A DNA stretch of 5,927 nucleotides, taken from the NCBI GenBank assembly GCA_007127495.1, contig SKZG01000244.1, positions 1 to 5,927 of the forward strand, given 5' to 3'. Shown here in pieces: positions 1 through 5,566 of this stretch (its first letter is position 1; each line of letters starts with the position of its first letter). Both the position numbers and the translations under genes were made by a program. The notes beneath the pieces are model-generated. The model was not told the DNA's origin and searched no databases. It worked only from the letters and a program-made list of their open reading frames with translations. This DNA comes from Planctomycetales bacterium. Lineage in GTDB: Bacteria > Planctomycetota > Planctomycetia > Pirellulales > Thermoguttaceae.

Positions 1-1
1 G

Positions 2-913
2 CCGCAGGTGATGAGCGTGACGCCGGCCGACGGGCGCGTATCCGGCCAGGGTCTGTTGCAGCTTGCCGCCGCCGCCGAGGAGTCGAGCACGCATCCGCTG
101 GCGGTGGCCATCGTGGACAAGGTGCGCCGCTCCGGCCTGCCGGTTCCGCCGCACTCGAACACGCAGGTATACACGGCCCGGGGTGTCGAGGCCGAGGTGG
201 CCGGCCGCCGCATCCGGGTGGGCAGCCGGCGGTTCATGCTCGAACAGGGCGTCGACCTGGCCCCTGCCGCCGAGCCCGTCCACCGCCTGGCGCGCACCGG
301 CGAGAGCATCGTGTACGTGGCCGACGACGAGGGCCTGCTGGGCGTGCTCGGCGTGCAGGACAGCCTGCGCGAAAACATGAAGAAGGCGATCAACCGGCTG
401 CGGCACATCGGCATGGACGACATCATCCTGCTGACCGGCGACGTGGAGCAGCACGCCGAGATCGTGGCCAACCGCATGGCCATGGACCGTTTTGAAGCCG
501 AAGTGATGCCCGACGACAAGGCCGAAACCGTGCTGAAGCTCCAGTCGCGCGGCACGCACGTGGTGATGGTGGGCGACGGGATCAACGACGCGCCGGCGCT
601 GGCCTACGCCGACGTCGGCATCGCCATGGGCGGCAGCCGCACCGACATCGCCATGGAAGCGGCCGACATCACCGTCACCGGCGACGACCCGCTGATGATC
701 CCCGCCGTCGTCCACCTGGCCAGCAAGACGATGAACGTGGTGCGGCAGAACTTCCTGACGGCCATTGGGGTGAACAGCCTGGGCATCGTGCTGGCGGCCG
801 TGGGCGTGCTGCCGGTGTTCTGGGGCGCCGTGCTGCACAACAGTTGCACCGTGGCCGTGGTGCTCAATTCGTCGCGGCTGCTCTTGCACGACGTGGAGGA
901 ACGCCACCGATGA
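2..913 (+). CDS. Heavy-metal-translocating P-type ATPase, C-terminal part (5' end outside window)
   Basis: This is the C-terminal ~303 residues of a P1B-type ATPase, an inner-membrane pump that moves a metal ion using ATP. The frame is open to the window edge, so the phosphorylation loop (DKTGT) and first membrane helices lie upstream. Visible are the nucleotide-domain His-Pro pair in STHPLA (92-97), the TGD motif (434-442), the hinge GDGINDAPA (572-598), and two final membrane helices (about 752-811 and 821-886). The last helix carries LHNSCTVAVVLNSSRLL. That HN...NSSRLL pattern resembles CtpC-like pumps proposed to move Mn or Zn rather than the classical Cu or Cd/Zn/Pb groups, but the metal cannot be fixed from this. 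The nucleotide-domain GxG motif appears as ARG, with Ala for the first Gly. The stop TGA overlaps the next gene's ATG, indicating translational coupling. The family call is secure; the substrate is not. Confidence 0.95.
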   Translation, partial: PQVMSVTPADGRVSGQGLLQLAAAAEESSTHPLAVAIVDKVRRSGLPVPPHSNTQVYTARGVEAEVAGRRIRVGSRRFMLEQGVDLAPAAEPVHRLARTGESIVYVADDEGLLGVLGVQDSLRENMKKAINRLRHIGMDDIILLTGDVEQHAEIVANRMAMDRFEAEVMPDDKAETVLKLQSRGTHVVMVGDGINDAPALAYADVGIAMGGSRTDIAMEAADITVTGDDPLMIPAVVHLASKTMNVVRQNFLTAIGVNSLGIVLAAVGVLPVFWGAVLHNSCTVAVVLNSSRLLLHDVEERHR

Positions 914-1764
914 ACCGCCACGCCAAGCCGGTCGTCACTGTGGCACACACCCTGCCGGGGCGGGTGCGGCTGCGCCTCTCACGCCCGCTGGACGATCCGG
1001 AGGCGGCGTTTGCGTTCCTGCGAGAGCACGCGGGCATGGGCGAAATCGGCTACACGCCCCGCACCGGTTCGCTGCTGGTCCGCTTCAACCCGCACGAGGT
1101 CACGGCCGAGGAAATCACGCTACGCGTGGCGTTTCGCTTCGCGCTGGACCAGGGTGGACGGCCTGTGCGCCTGCTGGCCGCGCCGGAACAGGCCGTGTTG
1201 CAGAACTCGGCCGTGCTGGCCGGGCTGGGGCTGGGAGCGGCACTGGCGCTGCGGTGGCTGAACCCGCGGGGGAAGGATACCGACGGCGCCCAGTGGCTTG
1301 CCGGCCTGGCCACGGCGTGGTCGGTGGCCGAGCACGGCTGGCGCGAGTTCCGCGCCCGGGGGGACTTCGACCCGGAGGTGCTGGCCCTGGCGTACCTGGC
1401 CGCCTCGTTGGTGCGCGGCAACGTGCTGGGCGCGTCGGCGGTCACGTGGCTGACGACCTTCGGACGGCACCTGGCCGAAACGCCCGCAATCGGCGCCGAG
1501 GTCCAGGCCCTTCCCATTCCGGGCCGGGAGGACGAAGCGCCGCGATACGAGTTGGTCGTCGCGCCCGATGCCGACGCGCCGGACCGCATGCGATTGGGGA
1601 TCGTCGGCCTGCTTAACAGCATGCTGAAGTACGCGATGACCGGCGGCGGCGCCCACGGGCTGCGCAGCCTGTGGGACGAGTTGCACGACGTTTCGCGCGT
1701 GCACGGCGAAGTCCTGGAAGGCTACGGCCGGCACCGCGACGGCATTCCCATACGTTTCCGATAA
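910..1764 (+). CDS. HMA_2-like membrane protein, partner of the P-type ATPase
   Basis: A 284-residue protein starting at the ATG that overlaps the ATPase stop (ATGA). A longer reading from 844 would lie inside the ATPase gene and is less likely. Residues about 8-78 look like a heavy-metal-associated ferredoxin-like fold of the HMA_2 type, with the motif HTLPGRVRLRL at 13-23. The protein contains no cysteine at all, so the classical CxxC metal site is absent. Hydrophobic stretches follow at about 100-116, 128-141 and 156-184; the last (DPEVLALAYLAASL...LTTFGRHLAE) resembles the first membrane hairpin of HMA-type P-type ATPases. The C-terminal ~90 residues are soluble-looking with a short amphipathic stretch near 229-243. 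Known: HMA_2 proteins are often encoded beside metal P-type ATPases. Inferred: it is an accessory or regulatory subunit of the adjacent pump rather than a metallochaperone. The exact role is unknown. Confidence 0.8.
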   Translation: MNRHAKPVVTVAHTLPGRVRLRLSRPLDDPEAAFAFLREHAGMGEIGYTPRTGSLLVRFNPHEVTAEEITLRVAFRFALDQGGRPVRLLAAPEQAVLQNSAVLAGLGLGAALALRWLNPRGKDTDGAQWLAGLATAWSVAEHGWREFRARGDFDPEVLALAYLAASLVRGNVLGASAVTWLTTFGRHLAETPAIGAEVQALPIPGREDEAPRYELVVAPDADAPDRMRLGIVGLLNSMLKYAMTGGGAHGLRSLWDELHDVSRVHGEVLEGYGRHRDGIPIRFR

Positions 1765-1830
1765 ATGCCGAGTCATCAAGAAAATAGACCACGGCCTTCA
1801 CCGGCCGAACCTATCAACCATCCGAAAAAC

Positions 1831-1838
1831 GAGAGGAG
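1831..1838 (+). promoter_or_regulatory. Ribosome binding site of the small membrane protein
   Basis: The purine run GAGAGGAG sits six bases before the ATG at 1845 and fixes that start. The 80-base gap before it (1765-1844) is locally AT-richer than the flanking genes, but I see no convincing promoter or terminator in it, so read-through from the ATPase operon is the simplest assumption. Confidence 0.7.
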
Positions 1839-1844
1839 AATACG

Positions 1845-2093
1845 ATGGCAGTGACCACAGATCATGTAACGGGTTTTGTCGTAGGTGTCGGGGCCGCCGC
1901 GGTGGGACTGTACCTGTACAAGCAGAACCAGCAGAAGGTGGACCAGTGGCTCCGGCAGCAGGGAATCAACCTGCCGCAAACCGGCGTGAAGGACGAACGC
2001 GGCATGTCGCTCGAGGAGCTGACCCGCGAGAAAGAACGCCTCGAGGACCTCATCGCCGAGCGCGAGGTGCAAGGCAAAGATGCTGCCAGTTGA
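1845..2093 (+). CDS. Small single-pass membrane protein with coiled-coil tail
   Basis: An 82-residue protein with a clear ribosome binding site. Residues about 8-25 form a glycine- and alanine-rich hydrophobic helix (FVVGVGAAAVGLYLY), followed by a basic/glutamine-rich juxtamembrane segment (KQNQQKVDQWLRQQG, 26-40), a short linker, and a highly charged helix at 55-76 (SLEELTREKERLEDLIAERE) likely to form a coiled coil. This suggests an inner-membrane anchor with a cytoplasmic helical tail, possibly oligomeric through the glycine-rich face. I do not recognise a named family, although small proteins of this layout near HMA_2 and P-type ATPase genes look familiar. Its position suggests it belongs to the metal-pump module as an accessory or regulatory subunit, which is inference. 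Codon use is like the neighbours. Confidence 0.8.
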   Translation: MAVTTDHVTGFVVGVGAAAVGLYLYKQNQQKVDQWLRQQGINLPQTGVKDERGMSLEELTREKERLEDLIAEREVQGKDAAS

Positions 2094-2097
2094 AGGA
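2093..2097 (+). promoter_or_regulatory. Ribosome binding site of the frameshifted small gene
   Basis: AAGGA lies eight bases before the ATG at 2106, overlapping the last base of the preceding stop codon. It shows that a real translation start once existed, or still exists, directly behind the small membrane protein gene. Confidence 0.5.
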
Positions 2098-2105
2098 CCG
2101 GGTAC

Positions 2106-2340
2106 ATGGCGATACTCAAGAACGTGATCGGCGGAGGGCCCCACTGATCCCGAACTCATCGATGACGGGGAGCACACGGCCCCCTCGAAGCGGATCATCG
2201 CACAGTTCTGCGACTACGAGGACGCGAAGACTACCATCGGGCCCCAAATGGCCGAAACGATTGGGCTCGCGAAGATTCGCAAGAAGTGCCCCCACTTCAG
2301 CCAGTGGCTGGGGAGCCTCGAAAGCCTGGGGCGAGCGTGA
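2106..2340 (+). pseudogene. Frameshifted small gene (about 77 codons if repaired)
   Basis: From the ATG at 2106 the frame reads MAILKNVIGGGPH and stops at 2145-2147. One base over, the sequence is open from 2128 to the TGA at 2338-2340 and looks like real protein: DPELIDDGEHTAPSKRIIAQ, then a segment with CDYEDAKTTIGPQMAETIGL and KIRKKCPHFSQWLGSLESLG. Its third codon positions are G/C-rich, as in the true genes. Removing one C from the run at 2139-2142 joins both parts into a continuous protein of about 77 residues. A good ribosome binding site and a 12-base gap to the previous gene support it as the last member of the metal operon. It could be a decayed gene, a sequencing or assembly error, or less likely a +1 frameshift. 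I do not recognise the family; its two cysteines and lack of a membrane helix suggest a small soluble protein. Confidence 0.5.
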
Positions 2341-2354
2341 CCGCCGCATTAAGA

Positions 2355-2381
2355 ACCCCGCTTGCACCCCGCTTGCACCCC
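2355..2381 (+). repeat. 11-base tandem repeat, 2.5 copies, abutting the promoter
   Basis: ACCCCGCTTGC occurs twice in tandem (2355-2365, 2366-2376), followed by a third partial ACCCC (2377-2381). The last base touches the -35 box of the promoter at 2382. An 11-base period places the copies on one face of the helix, which would suit an activator or repressor site, but this is inference. Confidence 0.6.
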
Positions 2382-2410
2382 TTGACTTTCCATTTCCTCC
2401 CGTCTATCTT
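2382..2410 (+). promoter_or_regulatory. Sigma-70-type promoter of the sugar ABC transporter operon
   Basis: The -35 hexamer TTGACT (2382-2387) and the -10 hexamer TATCTT (2405-2410) are separated by exactly 17 bases, in a locally AT-richer stretch between genes. Transcription would begin near 2417, giving a leader of about 80 bases before the ATPase ATG at 2496. The leader contains a weak inverted repeat, TCACCC/GGGTGA at 2450-2455 and 2472-2477. No LacI-family style operator palindrome is evident. Confidence 0.65.
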
Positions 2411-2495
2411 CGCTTCTGTGGCAAGAATCCAATTTTTCCTATCCATTCGTCACCCTGCCCAAGCGTATTCGGGGTGAGTGATCGGTTCCAACGGG

Positions 2496-4076
2496 ATGCC
2501 CCAGGTACCACAATCCCCCGTGCCGCTCCTCGATGCCGTCAACATCAGCAAAGCGTTCGCCGGCGTGCAGGCGCTCGACGATGTTTCACTGGCGCTGCGC
2601 GCGGGCGAGGTGCATGCGCTGATGGGCGAGAACGGGGCGGGGAAGTCGACGCTCATGCGCGTGCTGGCCGGGCTGCACTCCCCGGACACCGGCGAAATCC
2701 GCCTGCACGGGCGGCGCGTTGCCATCCGCTCGCCGCACGAGGCCATGCGGCTGGGCATCGCCATGATCCACCAGGAACTGATGCCCATCCCCGATCTGAC
2801 CGTGGCCGAGAACGTGACGCTGGGCCGCGAGCCGGCGTCGCGGCTGCTGGGACGGATCGATCGGCGGGCGCAGCGTGAGGAGGCCGGCCGGCTGCTGGGG
2901 CTGCTCGGCGCCGACGTGCCGCTGCGCCGCCGCATGCGCGACCTGAGCGTCGCGCAAATGCAAACGGTCGAAATCGCCAAAGCGCTTGGCTGCAACGCGA
3001 GAATCGTCATCATGGACGAGCCCACCGCGGCCATCTCGGGCCACGAAGTCGAGGCGCTGTTCCGCGTTATCGACACGCTCCGGCGCCAGGGCGCGGCCAT
3101 CGTGTACATCACGCACCGCATGGACGAGGTGTTCCGCGTCGCGCAAACCGTTACCGTGCTGCGCGACGGCCGGCACGTGGCAACCCGCCCGGCGGGCGAG
3201 TTGGACGAAGAGCGATTGATCGGCCTGATGGTCGGGCGGGAGTTGAAGCCGATGTTTGCGGCAAGCGTCGAGGACAAAGAGTCGGAGAAGGGCCGCCGGC
3301 GGCAACAACCGCCGCCCGCGACGACGCGCCCGGACGATGCCGCCGAAGTGGAACCCGTTCCCCTGGCGGTTCGCGGGCTGGGGCGGGCCGGAGCGTTTCA
3401 CGACGTTTCGTTCGAGGTGCGCCGGGGCGAAGTGCTCGGGCTGGCCGGGCTGATGGGCGCGGGCCGGACCGAAGTGGCCGAAGCCCTGTTCGGCCTCAAA
3501 CCGGCCCACTGCGGCGCCATCCTCGTTCGCGGAAAGCCCGTACGCATCCGACGCCCCGCCGACGCCATGCGGTGCGGCATCGGCATGGTTACCGAGGACC
3601 GCAAAGGGTACGGGCTGGTGCCGACGTTGAGCGTGCGGCAGAATATCACGCTGGCGTCGTTGCGGGCGTGCTGCGCGGGCCCGGTGGTGCGGCACCGTCG
3701 CGAGGCCGCGGCGGCGACGGCCGGCATCCGCCGGTTCCATATCCGCACCGCGACCGACCGCCAGCCGGTCGGCCAGCTCAGCGGCGGCAACCAGCAGAAG
3801 GTGGTCATCGCCCGCACCCTGATGGCCGAGCCGAACATCGTCATCCTCGACGAGCCGACGCGAGGCATCGACGTGGGCGCGAAGAGGGAAGTGTACGGAA
3901 TCATCGCCCGGCTGGCCCGGGAGGGAAAGGCCGTGATCCTCATCTCGTCGGAATTGCCCGAGGTGCTGGCGCTGAGCGACCGGCTGCTGGTGATGCGGCA
4001 GGGGCGCGTTGCGGCCGAGTTGGATCCGAGCGGGACGTCGCAGGAGGAGGTGCTGAAGCATGCCATGCCCGCCTGA
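2496..4076 (+). CDS. Sugar ABC transporter ATP-binding protein, RbsA/MglA type (two nucleotide-binding domains)
   Basis: A 526-residue cytoplasmic ATPase that would power carbohydrate import with the downstream permease. First domain: Walker A GENGAGKST (44-52), Q-loop region MIHQEL, signature LSVAQ (150-154), Walker B RIVIMDEPT (169-177), switch His207 in YITHR. Second domain: degenerate Walker A GLMGAGRTE (318-326), signature LSGGNQQ (428-434), Walker B IVILDEPT (448-455), with ISSE (483-486) in place of the switch His. This asymmetry, one canonical and one altered site, is typical of the family. Odd: the linker between the domains (about 257-290) is charged and Arg/Gln/Pro-rich, making the protein somewhat longer than the usual ~500. 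Start: ATG 2496 puts PLLDAVNISKAF at the usual family position; GTG 2478 would add six residues and neither has a clear ribosome binding site. The substrate (ribose or another sugar) cannot be told. Confidence 0.95.
   Translation: MPQVPQSPVPLLDAVNISKAFAGVQALDDVSLALRAGEVHALMGENGAGKSTLMRVLAGLHSPDTGEIRLHGRRVAIRSPHEAMRLGIAMIHQELMPIPDLTVAENVTLGREPASRLLGRIDRRAQREEAGRLLGLLGADVPLRRRMRDLSVAQMQTVEIAKALGCNARIVIMDEPTAAISGHEVEALFRVIDTLRRQGAAIVYITHRMDEVFRVAQTVTVLRDGRHVATRPAGELDEERLIGLMVGRELKPMFAASVEDKESEKGRRRQQPPPATTRPDDAAEVEPVPLAVRGLGRAGAFHDVSFEVRRGEVLGLAGLMGAGRTEVAEALFGLKPAHCGAILVRGKPVRIRRPADAMRCGIGMVTEDRKGYGLVPTLSVRQNITLASLRACCAGPVVRHRREAAAATAGIRRFHIRTATDRQPVGQLSGGNQQKVVIARTLMAEPNIVILDEPTRGIDVGAKREVYGIIARLAREGKAVILISSELPEVLALSDRLLVMRQGRVAAELDPSGTSQEEVLKHAMPA
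4042..4050 (+). promoter_or_regulatory. Strong double Shine-Dalgarno site of the permease gene, inside the ATPase gene
   Basis: AGGAGGAGG contains two overlapping AGGAGG cores and ends nine bases before the ATG at 4060. It lies inside the ATPase coding region, 27 bases before the ATPase stop, and decides the permease start that overlaps the ATPase gene by 17 bases. Confidence 0.8.
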
Positions 4077-5034
4077 GACATCGCCCGGCCGCCGGGTGCC
4101 GCCGCTGGCCTCGGTCGGGCCGTGGCTCCAGCGCTTCGGCATCGTCGTCGGCCTGGTCGTCATTTGCACGTCGCTGGCGGTGATGACGCCCAACTTCGCC
4201 ACACCCGGCAACACGATCAACGTGGCGCGGCAGATTTCCATCAACGGCATCCTGGCCGTCGGGGTAACGTACGTGCTGTTGACCGGCGGGGTCGACCTGT
4301 CGCTCGGTTCGGTCGTGGCGCTCGCCGGCGTGGTGGCCGCCACGTTCGCCCGACCGGGCGAGTACCCGGTGTTCGTGCCCATACTGCTGGGCATTCTGGC
4401 CGGCGGGGCGTGCGGGGCGGTCAACGGGTTGGTCGTCACGTGGGGCCGGGTGGCGCCGTTCATTGCCACGCTGGGCATGATGACCGTCGCCCGCGGCCTG
4501 GCGCTGGTCGTCAGCGGCGGCCGGCCGGTGTCGAACATGAGCCCGGACTTCGCCCAGCTTGGCGGCGATCTGGCCGGCGTTCCCATTCCGGTGCTCATCC
4601 TGGGCGGCGTAGCGGCCGGCTCGTGGTGGTTCCTGGCCAACACGCGGCTGGGCCGCTACGTTTACGCCGTAGGCGGGAACGAGAACGCCGCCCGCGCCGC
4701 CGGAATCGCGGTGGGCCGGGTCAAGCTGTTCGCGTACACGGCGTGCGGCGCCATGGCCGGGCTGGCCGGCGTGGTGCTGGCCGCCCGCATCACCGCCGGC
4801 CAGCCGAACGCCGGCATCGCGTACGAACTCGACGCCATCGCGGCCGTGGTCATCGGCGGCACGAGCCTTTCGGGCGGCGTGGGCGGCGTGGGCGGCACGT
4901 TGCTCGGGGCCCTGCTCATGGGGGTCATCAACAACGGCCTCGACCTGCTCAACGTATCCTCCTATTACCAGCAGATTGTCAAAGGGTGTATCATTGTAGG
5001 CGCCGTCTGGCTCGACCGGCGGAATAAGCAGTGA
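4060..5034 (+). CDS. Sugar ABC transporter permease, RbsC type
   Basis: A 324-residue polytopic inner-membrane protein of the RbsC/AraH/MglC family, which forms the translocation channel for sugars with the ATPase encoded just upstream. After a proline-rich cytoplasmic N-terminus, helices begin near residue 27 (IVVGLVVICTSLAVM). Family hallmarks are ISINGILAVGVTYVLLTGGV and DLSLGSVVALAG, the cytoplasmic coupling-loop sequence AVGGNENAARAAGI followed by VKLFAYTACGAMAGLAGVVL, the stretch ELDAIAAVVIGGTSLSGGVG, and the C-terminal VSSYYQQIVKGCIIVGAVWL ending in DRRNKQ. Length and ending match a complete family member. Its start overlaps the ATPase gene by 17 bases, so the two are coupled. The binding-protein gene normally expected next is displaced by about 770 bases carrying antitoxin-like genes. 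Confidence 0.96.
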   Translation: MPCPPETSPGRRVPPLASVGPWLQRFGIVVGLVVICTSLAVMTPNFATPGNTINVARQISINGILAVGVTYVLLTGGVDLSLGSVVALAGVVAATFARPGEYPVFVPILLGILAGGACGAVNGLVVTWGRVAPFIATLGMMTVARGLALVVSGGRPVSNMSPDFAQLGGDLAGVPIPVLILGGVAAGSWWFLANTRLGRYVYAVGGNENAARAAGIAVGRVKLFAYTACGAMAGLAGVVLAARITAGQPNAGIAYELDAIAAVVIGGTSLSGGVGGVGGTLLGALLMGVINNGLDLLNVSSYYQQIVKGCIIVGAVWLDRRNKQ

Positions 5035-5287
5035 GAAATCGTGCCTTCTCACGTCGAGTGCGGCCGGCTCGTTCGGCTTCCCACGCGGCCCGTTCTGCCG
5101 CAGTGACTTCCAGTGGCTCCACTCGGTCCATGGCCGCGAGCGTCTCGGCGATTTCCTCGCCTGACATCATTCCGGCGTCGTCCTCGATCCCTGGTGCAAG
5201 CGGGCACACTTCGACCTCGGTGCCATCGGGCCAATCCGCCGGCACTTCGACTTCCAGACGTCCACCTTTTACGACAGCTTTGATCAT
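4991..5287 (-). CDS. Antitoxin-like small protein, C-terminus apparently replaced by antisense of the permease gene
   Basis: A 98-residue minus-strand product. Residues 1-30 (KAVVKGGRLEVEVPADWPDG then TEVEV) look like the short beta-rich N-terminal half of antitoxin-like proteins common in planctomycetes; residues about 43-82 form a helical acidic region (EEIAETLAAMDRVEPLE, then AERAAWEAERAGR). In relatives I remember, the sequence after EKAxF continues as a charged helix ending near WE. Here, recognisable sequence ends at Phe84, and residues 85-98 are the antisense of the permease 3' end, so the true tail appears lost at a junction sitting exactly on the permease stop codon. Such proteins are often paired with a PIN-domain (VapC-like) toxin; none is visible here, so it is an orphan or a remnant. 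It has a strong ribosome binding site and promoter. The family assignment is from memory and moderately certain; toxin neutralisation is not shown. Confidence 0.7.
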   Translation of the reverse strand: MIKAVVKGGRLEVEVPADWPDGTEVEVCPLAPGIEDDAGMMSGEEIAETLAAMDRVEPLEVTAAERAAWEAERAGRTRREKARFLTAYSAGRARRRLQ

Positions 5288-5295
5288 GGTCGCGT

Positions 5296-5302
5296 ACCTC
5301 CT
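5296..5302 (-). promoter_or_regulatory. Shine-Dalgarno site of the minus-strand antitoxin-like gene
   Basis: On the minus strand AGGAGGT lies eight bases before the ATG at 5287, a near-perfect site that fixes the start. Confidence 0.8.
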
Positions 5303-5331
5303 CGTCGAAAACTGCCAATCGTCCTGTCTTT

Positions 5332-5360
5332 ATTATCCCTGAACCTCCCGGAGTCGTCAA
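5332..5360 (-). promoter_or_regulatory. Sigma-70 promoter for the antitoxin-like gene
   Basis: Read on the minus strand, TTGACG (5360-5355) and GATAAT (5337-5332) are separated by exactly 17 bases, about 45 bases before the gene start. A small dyad, CTCC/GGAG around 5349, lies in the spacer and could be an autoregulatory operator, as is usual for antitoxin genes, but it is only four bases per arm. Transcripts from here would run head-on into the sugar transporter operon. Confidence 0.6.
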
Positions 5361-5552
5361 CATAGGTGGCAGTGTAGCCGTTCACAGGGGAGTGTTCCAG
5401 ATATCTTGAGGCACACAGGGGAATATGCCCAATGGGTCAACGGCTCTTGCCTGGACGAAGGCGGCCCCGTGCGGCCAAAAGCACGCCCGTTGCTGCCAGG
5501 CTCGTCCCAGCGTACAATGGCGATTGTTGGTTTGTGGAACCCAGACACACAC
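5361..5552. other. Noncoding stretch between the divergent antitoxin-like genes
   Basis: About 190 bases in which I see no convincing gene, RNA or terminator on either strand. The direct repeat CACAGGGGA occurs at 5383-5391 and 5414-5422, 31 bases apart, in an otherwise AT-richer part. Minus-strand frames here are open, but they run antisense across the plus-strand gene, are rich in Cys and Trp and lack a ribosome binding site. The plus-strand frame of the downstream gene is also open through part of this region without resembling protein. Confidence 0.4.
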
Positions 5553-5558
5553 GGGAGG
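5553..5558 (+). promoter_or_regulatory. Shine-Dalgarno site favouring a TTG start at 5567
   Basis: GGGAGG lies eight bases before TTG 5567 but 14 bases before ATG 5573, so spacing favours the TTG. The TTG start also yields an N-terminus Met-Thr-x-x-Val-Ala-Glu-Lys, which fits relatives of this small protein as I remember them. Confidence 0.5.
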
Positions 5559-5566
5559 CAGTTGGA

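Noticed and set aside
1792..1807. Small hairpin CGGCC-TTCACC-GGCCG as a terminator after the HMA_2-like gene
   Set aside because: The stem is only five pairs and no T-run follows, so it is not a convincing intrinsic terminator.
2139..2147. Programmed +1 frameshift at CCC-CAC-TGA
   Set aside because: CCC-C can slip, but the stop codon is not in the A-site next to the slip site as in prfB-type sites, and there is no upstream stimulatory Shine-Dalgarno element; an indel is simpler.
1946..2878. Plus-strand open frame of 310 codons spanning the small-gene region, the promoter and the ATPase start
   Set aside because: It crosses three better-supported features in the wrong frame, and its Arg/Pro/Ala-rich composition is typical of off-frame reading.
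2586..4643. Very long minus-strand open frame (685 codons) opposite the ATPase and permease genes
   Set aside because: It is the antisense of two strongly supported transporter genes in GC-rich DNA, where stop codons are rare; it has no family motifs, and its composition is that of an antisense shadow.
3940..5052. Minus-strand open frame of 370 codons opposite the permease gene
   Set aside because: His/Arg/Gly/Ala-rich shadow of the permease with no recognisable domain.
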